Origin: Ruminococcaceae bacterium UBA945
Lineage (GTDB): Bacteria > Bacillota > Clostridia > Oscillospirales > Acutalibacteraceae
Direction: 5' to 3'
Length of the DNA stretch: 16,549 nt
NCBI GenBank assembly: GCA_002293315.1
Contig: DBCZ01000062.1
Coordinates: 637 to 17,185 of the forward strand
The notes under the pieces were generated by a model that saw only the letters and a list, made by a program, of their open reading frames with translations, ran no database searches and had not been told where the DNA came from. Positions within the stretch are counted from its first letter, which is position 1; every line of letters begins with the position of its first letter. The position numbers were made by a program, and so were the translations under genes. Of the stretch, positions 1-6,973 are shown one piece after another.

Positions 1-884
1 GTGATTTTGCCAAGCCCGCCCGCCGCAAAAAGGCGAAAAGGTTTAATCCGTATCTTCTTACGCTGATTCCCATATATATCTTCACGTTTTTCTTCGTGCT
101 CGGGCCGCTGATATACATGTTTATCCTCAGCTTCCTCACGCGCGGCGAGACATGGGGCGTGGTGTGGGATTTCACAGCCGAGAACTACGCGAACATCTTT
201 GAGCCGGTGTATCTCGAAACATTCTGGGAGAGCCTGAAGCTTGCGTTCATCAGCACGGGCTTCGTGATTTTATTGGGCTATCCTTTCGGCTATTTCATGG
301 CGAAGCTCACAAGAAAATGGAAGAGCAGAATGATGATGTTTCTGATGATTCCGTTCTGGACGAGCTCGCTTATCCGCCTTTACGGCTGGATAGTCATCTT
401 CCGCGCCAACGGTACGCTGGACAGCTTCCTCATGGGAACAGGGCTGACGAGCGAGCCGCTGAAGCTGCTTTACACATATCCGGCGGTAGTGGTCGGCATG
501 ATTTACGCGCTGCTGCCGTTCATGATTTTCGCGGTGTACTCAAGTGCCGAAAAGCTTGACATGAGCCTTGTCGAAGCGGCGCGCGACCTCGGTGCAAGCA
601 GGTGGAGGGCCTTTCTCACAGTTTCGCTTAAGCTGACGCTGCCGGGGTTGCTCTCGGGCGTTATTCTCACATTTGTGCCGTCGATGGGGCTGTTCTTCAT
701 TGCCGATATTCTCGGCGGCAGCAAGGTGGTGCTGATAGGAAACGTGATTCAAGACCAGCTCATGAAAACGCACAACTGGCCGTTCGCGGCGGCGCTCGCG
801 GTGGCGCTGATGCTGATAACTACCTTGTTTATGGTTCTCTACAGAAAAATCACGAAGGTGAAGGATTTGGAGGGAATCGTATGA
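1..884 (+). CDS. potB: Spermidine/putrescine ABC transporter permease PotB (5' partial)
   Basis: Inner-membrane permease of a polyamine importer; it forms a heterodimer with PotC and couples to the ATPase PotA. The frame is open from base 3, so the true start lies outside the window; 293 residues are visible. A basic N-terminus (KKAKRFNPYLLTLIP) precedes the first membrane helix, and about six hydrophobic segments follow. The EAA loop that contacts the ATPase is seen as VEAARDLGASRWRAF at about visible residues 190-204, followed by the conserved LPGLLSG turn. The ALPFMIF and FIADILGG segments are typical of PotB. The stop overlaps the potC start as ATGA, so the two are translationally coupled. 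potA is expected just upstream, though none of it is visible. PotB is distinguished from other permeases of the class by sequence feel and by the gene order B-C-D. Confidence 0.93.
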   Translation, partial: DFAKPARRKKAKRFNPYLLTLIPIYIFTFFFVLGPLIYMFILSFLTRGETWGVVWDFTAENYANIFEPVYLETFWESLKLAFISTGFVILLGYPFGYFMAKLTRKWKSRMMMFLMIPFWTSSLIRLYGWIVIFRANGTLDSFLMGTGLTSEPLKLLYTYPAVVVGMIYALLPFMIFAVYSSAEKLDMSLVEAARDLGASRWRAFLTVSLKLTLPGLLSGVILTFVPSMGLFFIADILGGSKVVLIGNVIQDQLMKTHNWPFAAALAVALMLITTLFMVLYRKITKVKDLEGIV

Positions 885-1702
885 GAGGAACGGCGATTAA
901 AAACCGGACGAAGCTGCCGAACATCTTCCTCGGGCTCATCATGCTTTTTATGTATGTGCCGATTGTAATCGTAATCATATACTCCTTCAATGAAAGCAAG
1001 CTGAGCTCCGTGTGGGAGGGCTTTTCGTGGAGATGGTATCAAGAGCTCTTTGAGGATGAAGCCATGTTTGAGGCGCTGCGCAACAGCCTTGTTCTGGCGC
1101 TTTCAAGCAGCACGGCGGCGGCGCTTATCGGCACGCTGGGGGCATTCGGCATGACGCGGGCGAAGCTTAAGGCGAACACGTCGGTGGAATATGTCTCAAC
1201 CCTGCCGATTATGATACCCGAGATAATCCTCGGCATGGTGTTCATGGTGTTCTTCTCGCTTATAGGAATGCCGTACGGTATGACGACGCTCATCATAGCG
1301 CACACGGCGTTTTGCATACCATATGTGTTCATGCTTGTGAAGGCGAGGCTCGTCGGCATGGATAAGAGCCTCGGAGAGGCGGCGGCTGATTTAGGAGCAG
1401 GGCCGGCGCGGGTGTTCAGGGACATCACACTGCCGCTGATTGCCCCGGCGATTCTCTCCGGCATGATGCTCAGCTTTGCAATGAGCTTCGACGACGTGAT
1501 TATCAGCATTTTCGTTACGGGCGCAAACACGAACACGCTGCCGATTAAAGTATACACGCAGCTCAAGACGGGGGTTTCGCCGAAGATAAACGCGCTGTGC
1601 GCTCTGATTTTCGCCGCCACGGTGATAATCTGCATAATTTCCGCGGTGGTGAACCGCATGAGAAGGCCTGAAAACAGAGAAGACTCTGTGACAGAATATT
1701 AA
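881..1702 (+). CDS. potC: Spermidine/putrescine ABC transporter permease PotC
   Basis: Second permease subunit of the polyamine importer, 273 residues, the usual length for PotC. The ATG overlaps the potB stop by 4 bases (ATGA). The N-terminus, a short basic segment followed by a long hydrophobic helix ending in IIYSFNESK, is the PotC signature beginning. The EAA loop reads GEAAADLGAGPARVF at about residues 165-180, followed by LPLIAPAILSGM and by FDDVIISIFVTG, both very characteristic of PotC. It ends with a basic cytoplasmic tail. potD starts 27 bases after the stop with its own RBS, so the three genes form one operon. No oddities were seen. Confidence 0.95.
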   Translation: MRGTAIKNRTKLPNIFLGLIMLFMYVPIVIVIIYSFNESKLSSVWEGFSWRWYQELFEDEAMFEALRNSLVLALSSSTAAALIGTLGAFGMTRAKLKANTSVEYVSTLPIMIPEIILGMVFMVFFSLIGMPYGMTTLIIAHTAFCIPYVFMLVKARLVGMDKSLGEAAADLGAGPARVFRDITLPLIAPAILSGMMLSFAMSFDDVIISIFVTGANTNTLPIKVYTQLKTGVSPKINALCALIFAATVIICIISAVVNRMRRPENREDSVTEY

Positions 1703-1729
1703 ACTACTTTGGAAACGAGAGGAAAAACA

Positions 1730-2806
1730 ATGAAAAAGATTCTTGCAATTATTATGGCGGTTGTGCTTTGCATGACAATAGCGGGATGCTCTGCCCCGAC
1801 AGAGAATGCGGCAGACACAAATGAGTATGACGTTGGCGGCACGCTGAACCTCTACACATGGGAGGGCATGTTCCCGCAGGAAATTCTTGACGGCTTCGCA
1901 GAGGAAACAGGCATCGACATAATCTATAACAATTTTGATTTTGACGAAACAATGCTTGCAAAGCTGCAGGCCGCCGGGGGCGGGGATTATGACCTCGTCA
2001 TCGCGGACGACTACATCATAGAGATGGCGATTGCCGAAGGCCTCGTGCAGAAGCTGGATAAATCGAAGATACCGAGCCTCGGCAACGTAAACCCGGTTTA
2101 CACGAAGCAGTTCTTTGACCCCACGGACGAATACACAGTGCCTTACGGCGCGGGCGTGCAGACGATAATCTATGACCCCGCTCTGTTCGATGTGGAAATC
2201 AAGGGCTATGCAGACCTTTGGAACGCGGCCTTTGAAGATAACGTCGGCCTCATCGGCAACTACCGCGTAATCGACGGCATGGCGCTCAAGGTGATGGGCG
2301 AGAGCTATAACACCGAAGATACAGCGGTTATCGAGGCGGCAGGCCAGAAGCTGCTTGAGCTTGCACCGAATATCCGCCTGATTAAGGACGAAGGTCTGCA
2401 GGAAGACCTGATCTCCGGCGAGGTTGGCGCGGGTGTGGTATACACCTCACAGGTGACGATGGCGAAGATGGCGAAGCCGGAGCTTGAAATAGTTTACCCC
2501 GAAGAGGGGCTGGGCTTCGGCATAATGAGCGGCTTCATTCCGTCTCAGGCGCCGAACCCGAACGCCGCCCACGCTTTCCTTGAGTATATCCTTGACCCCG
2601 AAAGAGCCGCGGCCTGCTTCGAGTTCCTCGGATATTACTGCACAACGCTCCCCGCGGAGGAGTTCATCGCCGAGGATATGAAGGAATTCCTCACTATTCC
2701 CTCAGACTTTGACACAAGCAAGATGGAAATGATTGAGAACGTTTCAGCTGAGACGCTTGAGCTTCATGAGCAGATTTGGACGGCCTTCAAAGCCGAATGC
2801 GAGTAA
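1730..2806 (+). CDS. potD: Polyamine-binding lipoprotein PotD
   Basis: Extracellular substrate-binding protein (SBP_bac_8-type fold) that delivers spermidine or putrescine to PotBC. It has 358 residues from the ATG at 1730, which is preceded by GAGAGG at 1717-1722. An in-frame TTG at 1709 is less likely because it would put non-signal residues before the signal peptide. The signal peptide MKKILAIIMAVVLCMTIAGC is a lipoprotein type; the lipobox IAGC makes Cys20 the lipidated residue. The mature protein opens with GGTLNLYTWEGMFPQEILDGF, the hallmark beginning of PotD. Length and gene order (B-C-D) match the family. Which polyamine is bound cannot be decided by eye. Confidence 0.93.
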   Translation: MKKILAIIMAVVLCMTIAGCSAPTENAADTNEYDVGGTLNLYTWEGMFPQEILDGFAEETGIDIIYNNFDFDETMLAKLQAAGGGDYDLVIADDYIIEMAIAEGLVQKLDKSKIPSLGNVNPVYTKQFFDPTDEYTVPYGAGVQTIIYDPALFDVEIKGYADLWNAAFEDNVGLIGNYRVIDGMALKVMGESYNTEDTAVIEAAGQKLLELAPNIRLIKDEGLQEDLISGEVGAGVVYTSQVTMAKMAKPELEIVYPEEGLGFGIMSGFIPSQAPNPNAAHAFLEYILDPERAAACFEFLGYYCTTLPAEEFIAEDMKEFLTIPSDFDTSKMEMIENVSAETLELHEQIWTAFKAECE

Positions 2807-2811
2807 GACAA

Positions 2812-2940
2812 TTGATAATTGACAGTTGATAATTGACAGTTAAGGGCGAAGGGCAGTGTAGGGGCGCTTTCCACGCATGCCCGCACATAAGGGCAATTGA
2901 TAGTTGATAGTTAAGGACAAGGACATAAGGACAATTGACA
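2812..2940. repeat. Intergenic TTGATAATTGACAG-type repeats
   Basis: A 14-base unit TTGATAATTGACAG occurs twice in tandem (2812-2825 and 2826-2839) and is followed by TTAAGGG. A degenerate version with CAATTGATAGTTGATAGTTAAGGA lies at 2894-2917, and a further ACAATTGACA at 2931-2940. Between them is a GTAGGGGCG motif (2858-2866) that recurs at 2974-2982. The pattern looks like a decayed dispersed intergenic repeat; no coding potential was seen. The last TTGACA (2935-2940) doubles as a promoter -35 element. Confidence 0.7.
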
Positions 2941-2963
2941 TTTCAGGAAAAAAGGCAGATAAT
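2935..2963 (+). promoter_or_regulatory. Sigma-A promoter for the MATE gene
   Basis: TTGACA at 2935-2940, a 17-base spacer, then GATAAT at 2958-2963: 11 of 12 consensus bases at ideal spacing. Transcription would begin near 2970, giving a leader of about 75 bases before the MATE start. The -35 is supplied by one of the intergenic repeat units. Confidence 0.7.
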
Positions 2964-2972
2964 ACATAATGG

Positions 2973-3002
2973 AGTAGGGGCGTCAATTTGACGCTCCCTA
3001 CT
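2973..3002 (+). promoter_or_regulatory. Leader hairpin ahead of the MATE gene
   Basis: AGTAGGGGCGTCAA pairs with TTGACGCTCCCTACT, a stem of 14 pairs with one bulged base and almost no loop. It lies within a few bases of the predicted MATE transcription start, so it would sit at the 5' end of that mRNA. It is not followed by a proper T-run (AAATCTTTTT comes 10 or more bases later), so I do not call it a terminator for pot, though it could act weakly as one. Confidence 0.5.
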
Positions 3003-3043
3003 TTCATAAACAAATCTTTTTGGGAAATAGGGAGTAAAACTTA

Positions 3044-4495
3044 ATGGCAAACAGGTTTACAAAGATGTTCGGCTCGCAGGATATGACGGTTGGCAGCCCT
3101 GCGAAGAACATCATCAAGTTTTCTGTGCCGCTTCTAATCGGAAATGTGGCACAGCTTCTCTACAGCACGGTGGATTCCATCGTCGTGGGGCAATATGTCG
3201 GCGACGGCGCGTTGGCCGCCATCGGCGTTTGTATGCCGATTATCAACCTCATGCTGGTGCTTTTCATGGGAATCGCCGTGGGCAGCAGCATAATGGTTGC
3301 GCAGTTCTTCGGCGCGAAGGATAAGGATAAGCTTTCAAGAACAGTGGGTTCTACGATGACGCTGTCTCTTCTCGCTTCCGTTTTAATCACGGTGGTGGGC
3401 GTGCTGATTTCCGCGCCGATTCTGTCTCTCACGAGCACACCTGCAGATGTTTTTCCGATGGCGAACGAGTATCTGGTTATCACGTTTATCGCGATGATAG
3501 GGCCGGTTTTCTATAACATGATTTCCGGAATCCTGCGCGGAATGGGTGATTCAATAATGCCGCTGGTTTTCCTGCTCGTGGCCTGCGGGCTGAATATCGT
3601 GCTGGATATCTGGTTCGTGGCGGGCTTCGGCTGGGGCGTTGCCGGCGTGGCATGGGCCACGGCGATTTCGCAGATAGTTTCGGCAGCGCTGTGCGTAATC
3701 AAGCTTCTGAGCCTCAGGGGCGAGATAACCCTCAACCGTAAAACGCTGAAGCTGGACAAAAAGCTCTCGTGGCAGCTTTTGAAGCTCGGGCTTCCCAGCG
3801 GGCTGACGCAGGGAATTTTCTCGGTCACAATGCTCGTCGTGCAGAGCCTGACGAATTCCTTCGGCACGGTGTTTGTGGCGATGAGCACGGTGGTTATGAG
3901 AGTGGACGGCTTCGCGATGATACCCAACTTCTCCTTCGGCAACACGATGACGACGTATGCCGGGCAGAATATCGGCGCGGGGCGGCTTGACAGGGTCAAG
4001 GAGGGCACAAAGCGCGGTATGCAGATTGCCGTGGGTACATCTGTTGTTCTCACAACGATTTTGATATTCTTCGGCCAGTATCTTATAACGATGTTTACAG
4101 ATACGCCGGAGGTCATGGTGAACGGAACTCGCGTCATACGCATTCTGGCAATCGGATATGTCGCGATATGTGTGACGCAGGTGCTTCAAGGCGTGATGAG
4201 GGGCGCGGGCGAAACGGTGGTTCCGATGTGGATTTCAATCGTCACGACGGTGGCGATAAGAGTTCCGCTGGCATACGGGCTTGTCTATCTTACACAGACG
4301 CCCGAGGCTCCTCTCGGAAACTCCGATATGCTGTTTTATTCAATGCTCATCTCATGGGTTATCGGCATGGCGCTCTCGATTATCTTCTACGCGCGCGGAA
4401 AATGGAAGGATAAGTCTGTGGTGACGCGCAGCGCGAAGAACGATTTACCCGCAGAGAACATCATGGAGCAAGAGGAAGAAATAGGGCTGGATTAA
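3044..4495 (+). CDS. MATE-family multidrug/metabolite efflux transporter
   Basis: Twelve-helix exporter of the MATE superfamily, which uses a Na+ or H+ gradient to expel cationic drugs or metabolites. It has 483 residues, typical of bacterial MATE proteins. The first half opens with the family pattern SPAKNIIKFSVPLLIGNVAQLLYSTVDSI, followed by VGxxALAAIGVCMPI; the second half has LKLGLPSGLTQGIFS and SFGNTMTTYAGQNIGAGRLDRVKEG, both standard MATE motifs. A short acidic tail (MEQEEEIG) follows the last helix. RBS AGGGAG lies at 3029-3034, nine bases before the ATG. It is a single-gene unit with its own promoter, followed directly by a terminator. The substrate cannot be predicted. It resembles the NorM/DinF-like clostridial group; the subfamily is not certain. 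Confidence 0.92.
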   Translation: MANRFTKMFGSQDMTVGSPAKNIIKFSVPLLIGNVAQLLYSTVDSIVVGQYVGDGALAAIGVCMPIINLMLVLFMGIAVGSSIMVAQFFGAKDKDKLSRTVGSTMTLSLLASVLITVVGVLISAPILSLTSTPADVFPMANEYLVITFIAMIGPVFYNMISGILRGMGDSIMPLVFLLVACGLNIVLDIWFVAGFGWGVAGVAWATAISQIVSAALCVIKLLSLRGEITLNRKTLKLDKKLSWQLLKLGLPSGLTQGIFSVTMLVVQSLTNSFGTVFVAMSTVVMRVDGFAMIPNFSFGNTMTTYAGQNIGAGRLDRVKEGTKRGMQIAVGTSVVLTTILIFFGQYLITMFTDTPEVMVNGTRVIRILAIGYVAICVTQVLQGVMRGAGETVVPMWISIVTTVAIRVPLAYGLVYLTQTPEAPLGNSDMLFYSMLISWVIGMALSIIFYARGKWKDKSVVTRSAKNDLPAENIMEQEEEIGLD

Positions 4496-4500
4496 AACTA

Positions 4501-4530
4501 AAACCCCGGTTATACCGGGGTTTCTTTATG
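4501..4530. terminator. Bidirectional intrinsic terminator between convergent genes
   Basis: AAACCCCGGT (4501-4510) pairs perfectly with ACCGGGGTTT (4514-4523) across a 3-base loop. TTTCTTTAT follows on the plus strand, and the minus-strand continuation is TTTTAGTTTT. It therefore serves both the MATE gene and the minus-strand sigma-like gene that ends at 4532. Confidence 0.9.
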
Positions 4531-4531
4531 C

Positions 4532-5212
4532 CTAATTATGATATTGCGTCGTGTAGAAATAGGCAATGACAAGGAAGATGATTATGCCCGCCGCAATGAA
4601 CGGAACGGCTATATCGAGTATGCGTTTGAACCTGCGCAGCCTCTGCCTCGCCTTGAACCCGCCCTCGTTGAAATCATACTTGAGAATATCGAAGTTGCGT
4701 ACATGCGTCTCTTCGCTGAGATGAATCTCTCCTATCGCCTTTTTTGCGGCACTTTCGCTTTCGCCTAAGGCGGAGACCGCCTTGCCTCTCAGGCCCGCGG
4801 CCTTTTCGGGAGAGGCCTTCGTGATGAAGGCTATGTCCTCATCGGAAAAGCCGAGCTCATGAAGCGCCAGCGGGGCTTTGAGCTTCATCGGCAGATGCAG
4901 AAGCTTCACCATGGAATCTGTGATTTCAAACGGAACCTTCATCTCGCGCAGCTTTTCAGCTTTGATTTTCTTCCTCGCCTTGCGGCGGAAGAAATCCATG
5001 CAGCCTCTGTATACGAGCGCGTAAATCCCCTCTCTCGAGCTTGTTGCGAGGCGATAGAGCAGCTCGCTTGTGAGTGCGTTTCGAAAGGCGTTGCTTATGA
5101 TATCAGACGCCTCAAACGAAATGCTTGTATGCACAAAGGCGAGGCGGTAGAGGTCATCAATATTATCAAAATAAATCTTCTGAATCTTCTCAATATCGGC
5201 TTTAAGTGGCAT
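4532..5212 (-). CDS. ECF-sigma-like protein with C-terminal membrane anchor
   Basis: A 226-residue protein not recognised as a named gene. Residues about 8-82 look like a sigma-70 region 2: DDLYRLAFVHTSISFEASDIISNAF resembles the ECF DLYRLA...AEDIVQEVF core, and YRGCMDFFRRKARKK resembles the region 2.4 N-x-x-x-D-x-x-RRKxR end. Residues about 100-150 (LPMKLKAPLALHELGFSDEDIAFITKASPEKAAGLRGKAVSAL) resemble a region 4 helix-turn-helix. A basic stretch (RQRLRRFKR) and one hydrophobic helix at about 198-220 follow, so the protein is probably anchored with its N-terminus in the cytoplasm. RBS AGGAGG is 5 bases upstream, inside the end of the yihY-like gene, which overlaps it by 11 bases; the two are cotranscribed. 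Sigma activity is an inference; it may be a degenerate, non-sigma regulator. Confidence 0.65.
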   Translation of the reverse strand: MPLKADIEKIQKIYFDNIDDLYRLAFVHTSISFEASDIISNAFRNALTSELLYRLATSSREGIYALVYRGCMDFFRRKARKKIKAEKLREMKVPFEITDSMVKLLHLPMKLKAPLALHELGFSDEDIAFITKASPEKAAGLRGKAVSALGESESAAKKAIGEIHLSEETHVRNFDILKYDFNEGGFKARQRLRRFKRILDIAVPFIAAGIIIFLVIAYFYTTQYHN

Positions 5213-6143
5213 CGTCGCCTCCTTGCTTTTCCTGCGCGAGCGCGGCGGCCGCTTCAGGCTCAGATAAATCCTTATTTGCCTTCGGCCGAACGCCGTGCTT
5301 GTCCAGCAGCTTGACTATTTCCGCGCCGACGAACATGATATACAGGCAGAAGTAGAGCCACAGCATGAGGATAACGATAGTCGCGAGGCTTCCGTAAAGA
5401 AGCGCGAAATCGGCGATGTTTTCAACAATGAACGAGAAGATTGAGGAGAAAATCAGCCAGCCGAGAGCGGTGAAAACAGCCCCGCTAAGGTAGCAGATGA
5501 ACGAATACTTATTCTTTGAGGTGCTGATATACAGCAGCACAAAGAAGGCAATAAGCAGCACAAATCCGATGATAGAGCGGAACTGCTGAAGGATGAAGAC
5601 GATGGCGTCCGGTGCGCGCCCGACGAGGAAATCGTAGAAGGAGGAGCCGAAAACGAACGAAACCGCCGTGAGAACAAGCGCCAGAATAAAGCCGATGACA
5701 TACACGATGGAAAGCGCGCGTACGGCAAAGAATTTCGAGCTTTTCTCAATGCCGAAAATCCGCCGGAAAGCCTTGATAATCGAAACCATGCCGCTGCTGG
5801 AGGCCCAAACGAACGCAACGATGGAAATAGAGAGAATCCCCGTGCTGCTGAATCTCTGCTGCGCCAGCAGGGATTTTACATATTCCTCAACGCTTGTGGG
5901 AAGAACCTTCAGCGCGCGGCTTATCATATCTATGCCGTCAATGTCGATGTTACGGAGAATCATCATCAGAATAGCACAAAACGGCAGAAACGCGATGAGA
6001 ATAAAGAATGCGCCGTGGCCGGAGGCGGCGTCTAGGCCATCCTCGGAGAAAACACGGAAAAAGCCCATAATGGCTTTTCTTATTCTTGTAAATGTGCCGG
6101 CCTCTTTGGGCTTCGCCGATTCTGCCCCTACATTTTTCCGCAT
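5202..6143 (-). CDS. YihY/BrkB-family inner-membrane protein
   Basis: A 313-residue multi-spanning membrane protein of the YihY/virulence factor BrkB family. An older label, ribonuclease BN, is a misassignment known for this family. The pattern is a cytoplasmic basic start, a first helix around GAFFILIAFLPFCAILMMILRNI, the family motif SSSGMVSIIKAFRRIFGIEKSS (a polar segment near residues 115-135), and then further helices including YIGxxFALVL-like and LYGSLATIVILMLWLYFCLYIMFVGAEIV near the end, which is the most conserved stretch. The C-terminus is charged and cytoplasmic. The function of the family is unknown. GAGAGG is 6 bases upstream of the ATG. It is the first gene of a two-gene minus-strand unit with the sigma-like protein and has its own promoter at 6197-6225. 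Confidence 0.88.
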   Translation of the reverse strand: MRKNVGAESAKPKEAGTFTRIRKAIMGFFRVFSEDGLDAASGHGAFFILIAFLPFCAILMMILRNIDIDGIDMISRALKVLPTSVEEYVKSLLAQQRFSSTGILSISIVAFVWASSSGMVSIIKAFRRIFGIEKSSKFFAVRALSIVYVIGFILALVLTAVSFVFGSSFYDFLVGRAPDAIVFILQQFRSIIGFVLLIAFFVLLYISTSKNKYSFICYLSGAVFTALGWLIFSSIFSFIVENIADFALLYGSLATIVILMLWLYFCLYIMFVGAEIVKLLDKHGVRPKANKDLSEPEAAAALAQEKQGGDDAT

Positions 6144-6196
6144 AAAAATCCTCTCTTCTACATTATAAGAGATATTGCGCGCTTAGTATGGCTATC

Positions 6197-6225
6197 ATTA
6201 TAACAGCAAGATGGCAAGATTTCAA
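6197..6225 (-). promoter_or_regulatory. Promoter for the yihY-like gene
   Basis: On the minus strand, TTGAAA (6220-6225), a 17-base spacer and TATAAT (6197-6202): 10 of 12 consensus bases at ideal spacing. The -35 lies inside the left copy of the 26-bp direct repeat. A second TATAAT at 6162-6167 lacks a matching -35. Confidence 0.65.
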
Positions 6226-6239
6226 TTTCATTTCGCTTA
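6214..6239. repeat. 26-bp direct repeat, left copy (flanks brnTA)
   Basis: Begins GCAAGATTTCAATT and ends TTTCGCTTA, identical base for base to 6860-6885. The match stops on both sides (G versus A before it, G versus A after it). The two copies enclose the BrnT/BrnA cassette. Confidence 0.9.
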
Positions 6240-6274
6240 GAAGCGCACACTCTCAAGAAATATGTAAGCAAAGA

Positions 6275-6320
6275 AATTGACATAACAGGAATTGACATAT
6301 ATGTATTATATAATTATAAT
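6275..6320 (+). promoter_or_regulatory. Consensus promoter and putative operator of brnTA
   Basis: TTGACA (6292-6297), a 17-base spacer and TATAAT (6315-6320), a perfect match to sigma-A consensus. AATTGACATA occurs twice, at 6275-6284 and 6290-6299, 15 bases apart, and a perfect palindrome ATTATATAAT (6305-6314) fills the end of the spacer. These repeats are candidate binding sites for the BrnA ribbon-helix-helix dimer, which is known to repress its own operon. The predicted start of transcription is 6327, the first base of the brnT ATG. Confidence 0.75.
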
Positions 6321-6326
6321 GTAGTT

Positions 6327-6620
6327 ATGAATAGTATTAGTTTCGAGTGGGATAAAATTAAGGAACAAGCCAATCTGGAGAAGCACAGAGTGTCGTTTGA
6401 TGAAGCGGCAACTGTATTTTATGATGCGGACGCCAGAGTAATTGATGACCCAGAGCATTCAGAAGATGAAGAGAGATTCATTATTCTGGGACTAAGCGGA
6501 AAAGCGAATTTGCTGGTGGTTTGCCATTGCTACAGGGTTTCTGAAACAGTTATCCGAATTATATCCGCCAGAAGAGCAACGAAAACAGAAGCGAAGCAGT
6601 ACCATTATTATCAAAGATGA
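6327..6620 (+). CDS. brnT: BrnT-family toxin (type II toxin-antitoxin)
   Basis: A 97-residue toxin of the BrnT (DUF497) family, a RelE-like ribonuclease that arrests translation and is neutralised by BrnA. The sequence shows the family landmarks: FEWD at residues 6-9, NLEKHRVSFDEAATVF (17-31), the acidic DDPEHSEDEERFIILGLS (40-57) and the C-terminal RIISARRAT (77-85). The start is fixed by the FEWD motif, which normally lies right at the N-terminus. No ribosome binding site precedes this ATG, and the -10 element ends only 6 bases before it, so the mRNA is probably leaderless. brnA follows after 9 bases. Homology is confident; toxicity in this host is inferred from the family. Confidence 0.92.
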   Translation: MNSISFEWDKIKEQANLEKHRVSFDEAATVFYDADARVIDDPEHSEDEERFIILGLSGKANLLVVCHCYRVSETVIRIISARRATKTEAKQYHYYQR

Positions 6621-6629
6621 GGTGAAAAT

Positions 6630-6839
6630 ATGAGAGAAGAATATGATTTTTCAAAATCTGAAAAGAACCCTTATGCAAAGAGACTGAAGAGGCAGATTAC
6701 CATCAATCTTGACAGTGCCACAATTGACTATTTCAAAGCGCAGGCGAAGGAATCAGGGATACCGTATCAGGTTCTCATCAATCTGTACCTTACGGATTGC
6801 GCCGTGCAGGACAAGAAGCTGCAGATGAGCTGGAATTAG
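6630..6839 (+). CDS. brnA: BrnA-family antitoxin (ribbon-helix-helix)
   Basis: A 69-residue antitoxin and autorepressor that pairs with BrnT. The first 20 residues (DFSKSEKNPYAKRLKRQ) are the usual BrnA N-terminal arm. Residues about 22-60 form the ribbon-helix-helix DNA-binding fold: beta strand QITINLD, then helices ATIDYFKAQAKESG and IPYQVLINLYLTDCA. A strong RBS, GAGGTG (6619-6624), overlaps the brnT stop, so antitoxin translation is probably coupled to, and stronger than, toxin translation. The order toxin then antitoxin is the norm for BrnTA. The copy looks intact. Confidence 0.92.
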   Translation: MREEYDFSKSEKNPYAKRLKRQITINLDSATIDYFKAQAKESGIPYQVLINLYLTDCAVQDKKLQMSWN

Positions 6840-6859
6840 CAGAAGGCAGAATGAGCGAA

Positions 6860-6885
6860 GCAAGATTTCAATTTCATTTCGCTTA
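6860..6885. repeat. 26-bp direct repeat, right copy (flanks brnTA)
   Basis: Exact second copy of 6214-6239, located 20 bases after the brnA stop. Its outer context also forms an AGCGAA/TTCGCT inverted pair (6854-6859 and 6878-6883), so the unit may belong to a dispersed intergenic repeat family. Confidence 0.9.
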
Positions 6886-6897
6886 ATGCAATTTCGG

Positions 6898-6973
6898 GGA
6901 TTCAAAAATGCAAAAAGGATTTCAAAAACAGCAGGAAAAGGTTACAAACATGCGAAAAAGTTACAAAAGAGCG
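6898..6973 (+). repeat. Degenerate array of four 19-base units
   Basis: Four consecutive 19-base blocks (6898-6916, 6917-6935, 6936-6954, 6955-6973). The first two share GGATT(T)CAAAAA; the last two share AAAA(A/G)GTTACAAA and end in GCG. A 25-codon reading frame (6908-6985, ATG to TAA, net charge about +7, GGGG eight bases upstream) runs through the array. I cannot say whether it is translated. The rest of the gene-free stretch 6840-7225 holds the 26-bp repeat copy, this array and the oppA promoter; nothing else was seen. Confidence 0.45.

Noticed and set aside
1039..1659. 206-codon open frame on the minus strand inside potC
   Set aside because: It is antisense to a clear permease, has no family resemblance, and arises from codon bias in a GC-rich gene.
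1709..1729. In-frame TTG start for potD seven codons upstream of the chosen ATG
   Set aside because: The ATG at 1730 has a well-placed GAGAGG and gives a clean lipoprotein signal peptide; the TTG would overlap that RBS.
2973..3002. Hairpin as rho-independent terminator of the pot operon
   Set aside because: No T-run follows directly, and it lies downstream of a strong promoter for the MATE gene, so it is better read as a leader hairpin.
3511..4189. Two long minus-strand open frames (about 210 codons) inside the MATE gene
   Set aside because: Both are antisense to a well-supported MATE coding region; compositions rich in Arg/His/Ser with no recognisable motifs.
6898..6973. CRISPR array
   Set aside because: Blocks are contiguous, degenerate and only 19 bases, with no distinct repeat-spacer alternation and no cas gene nearby.
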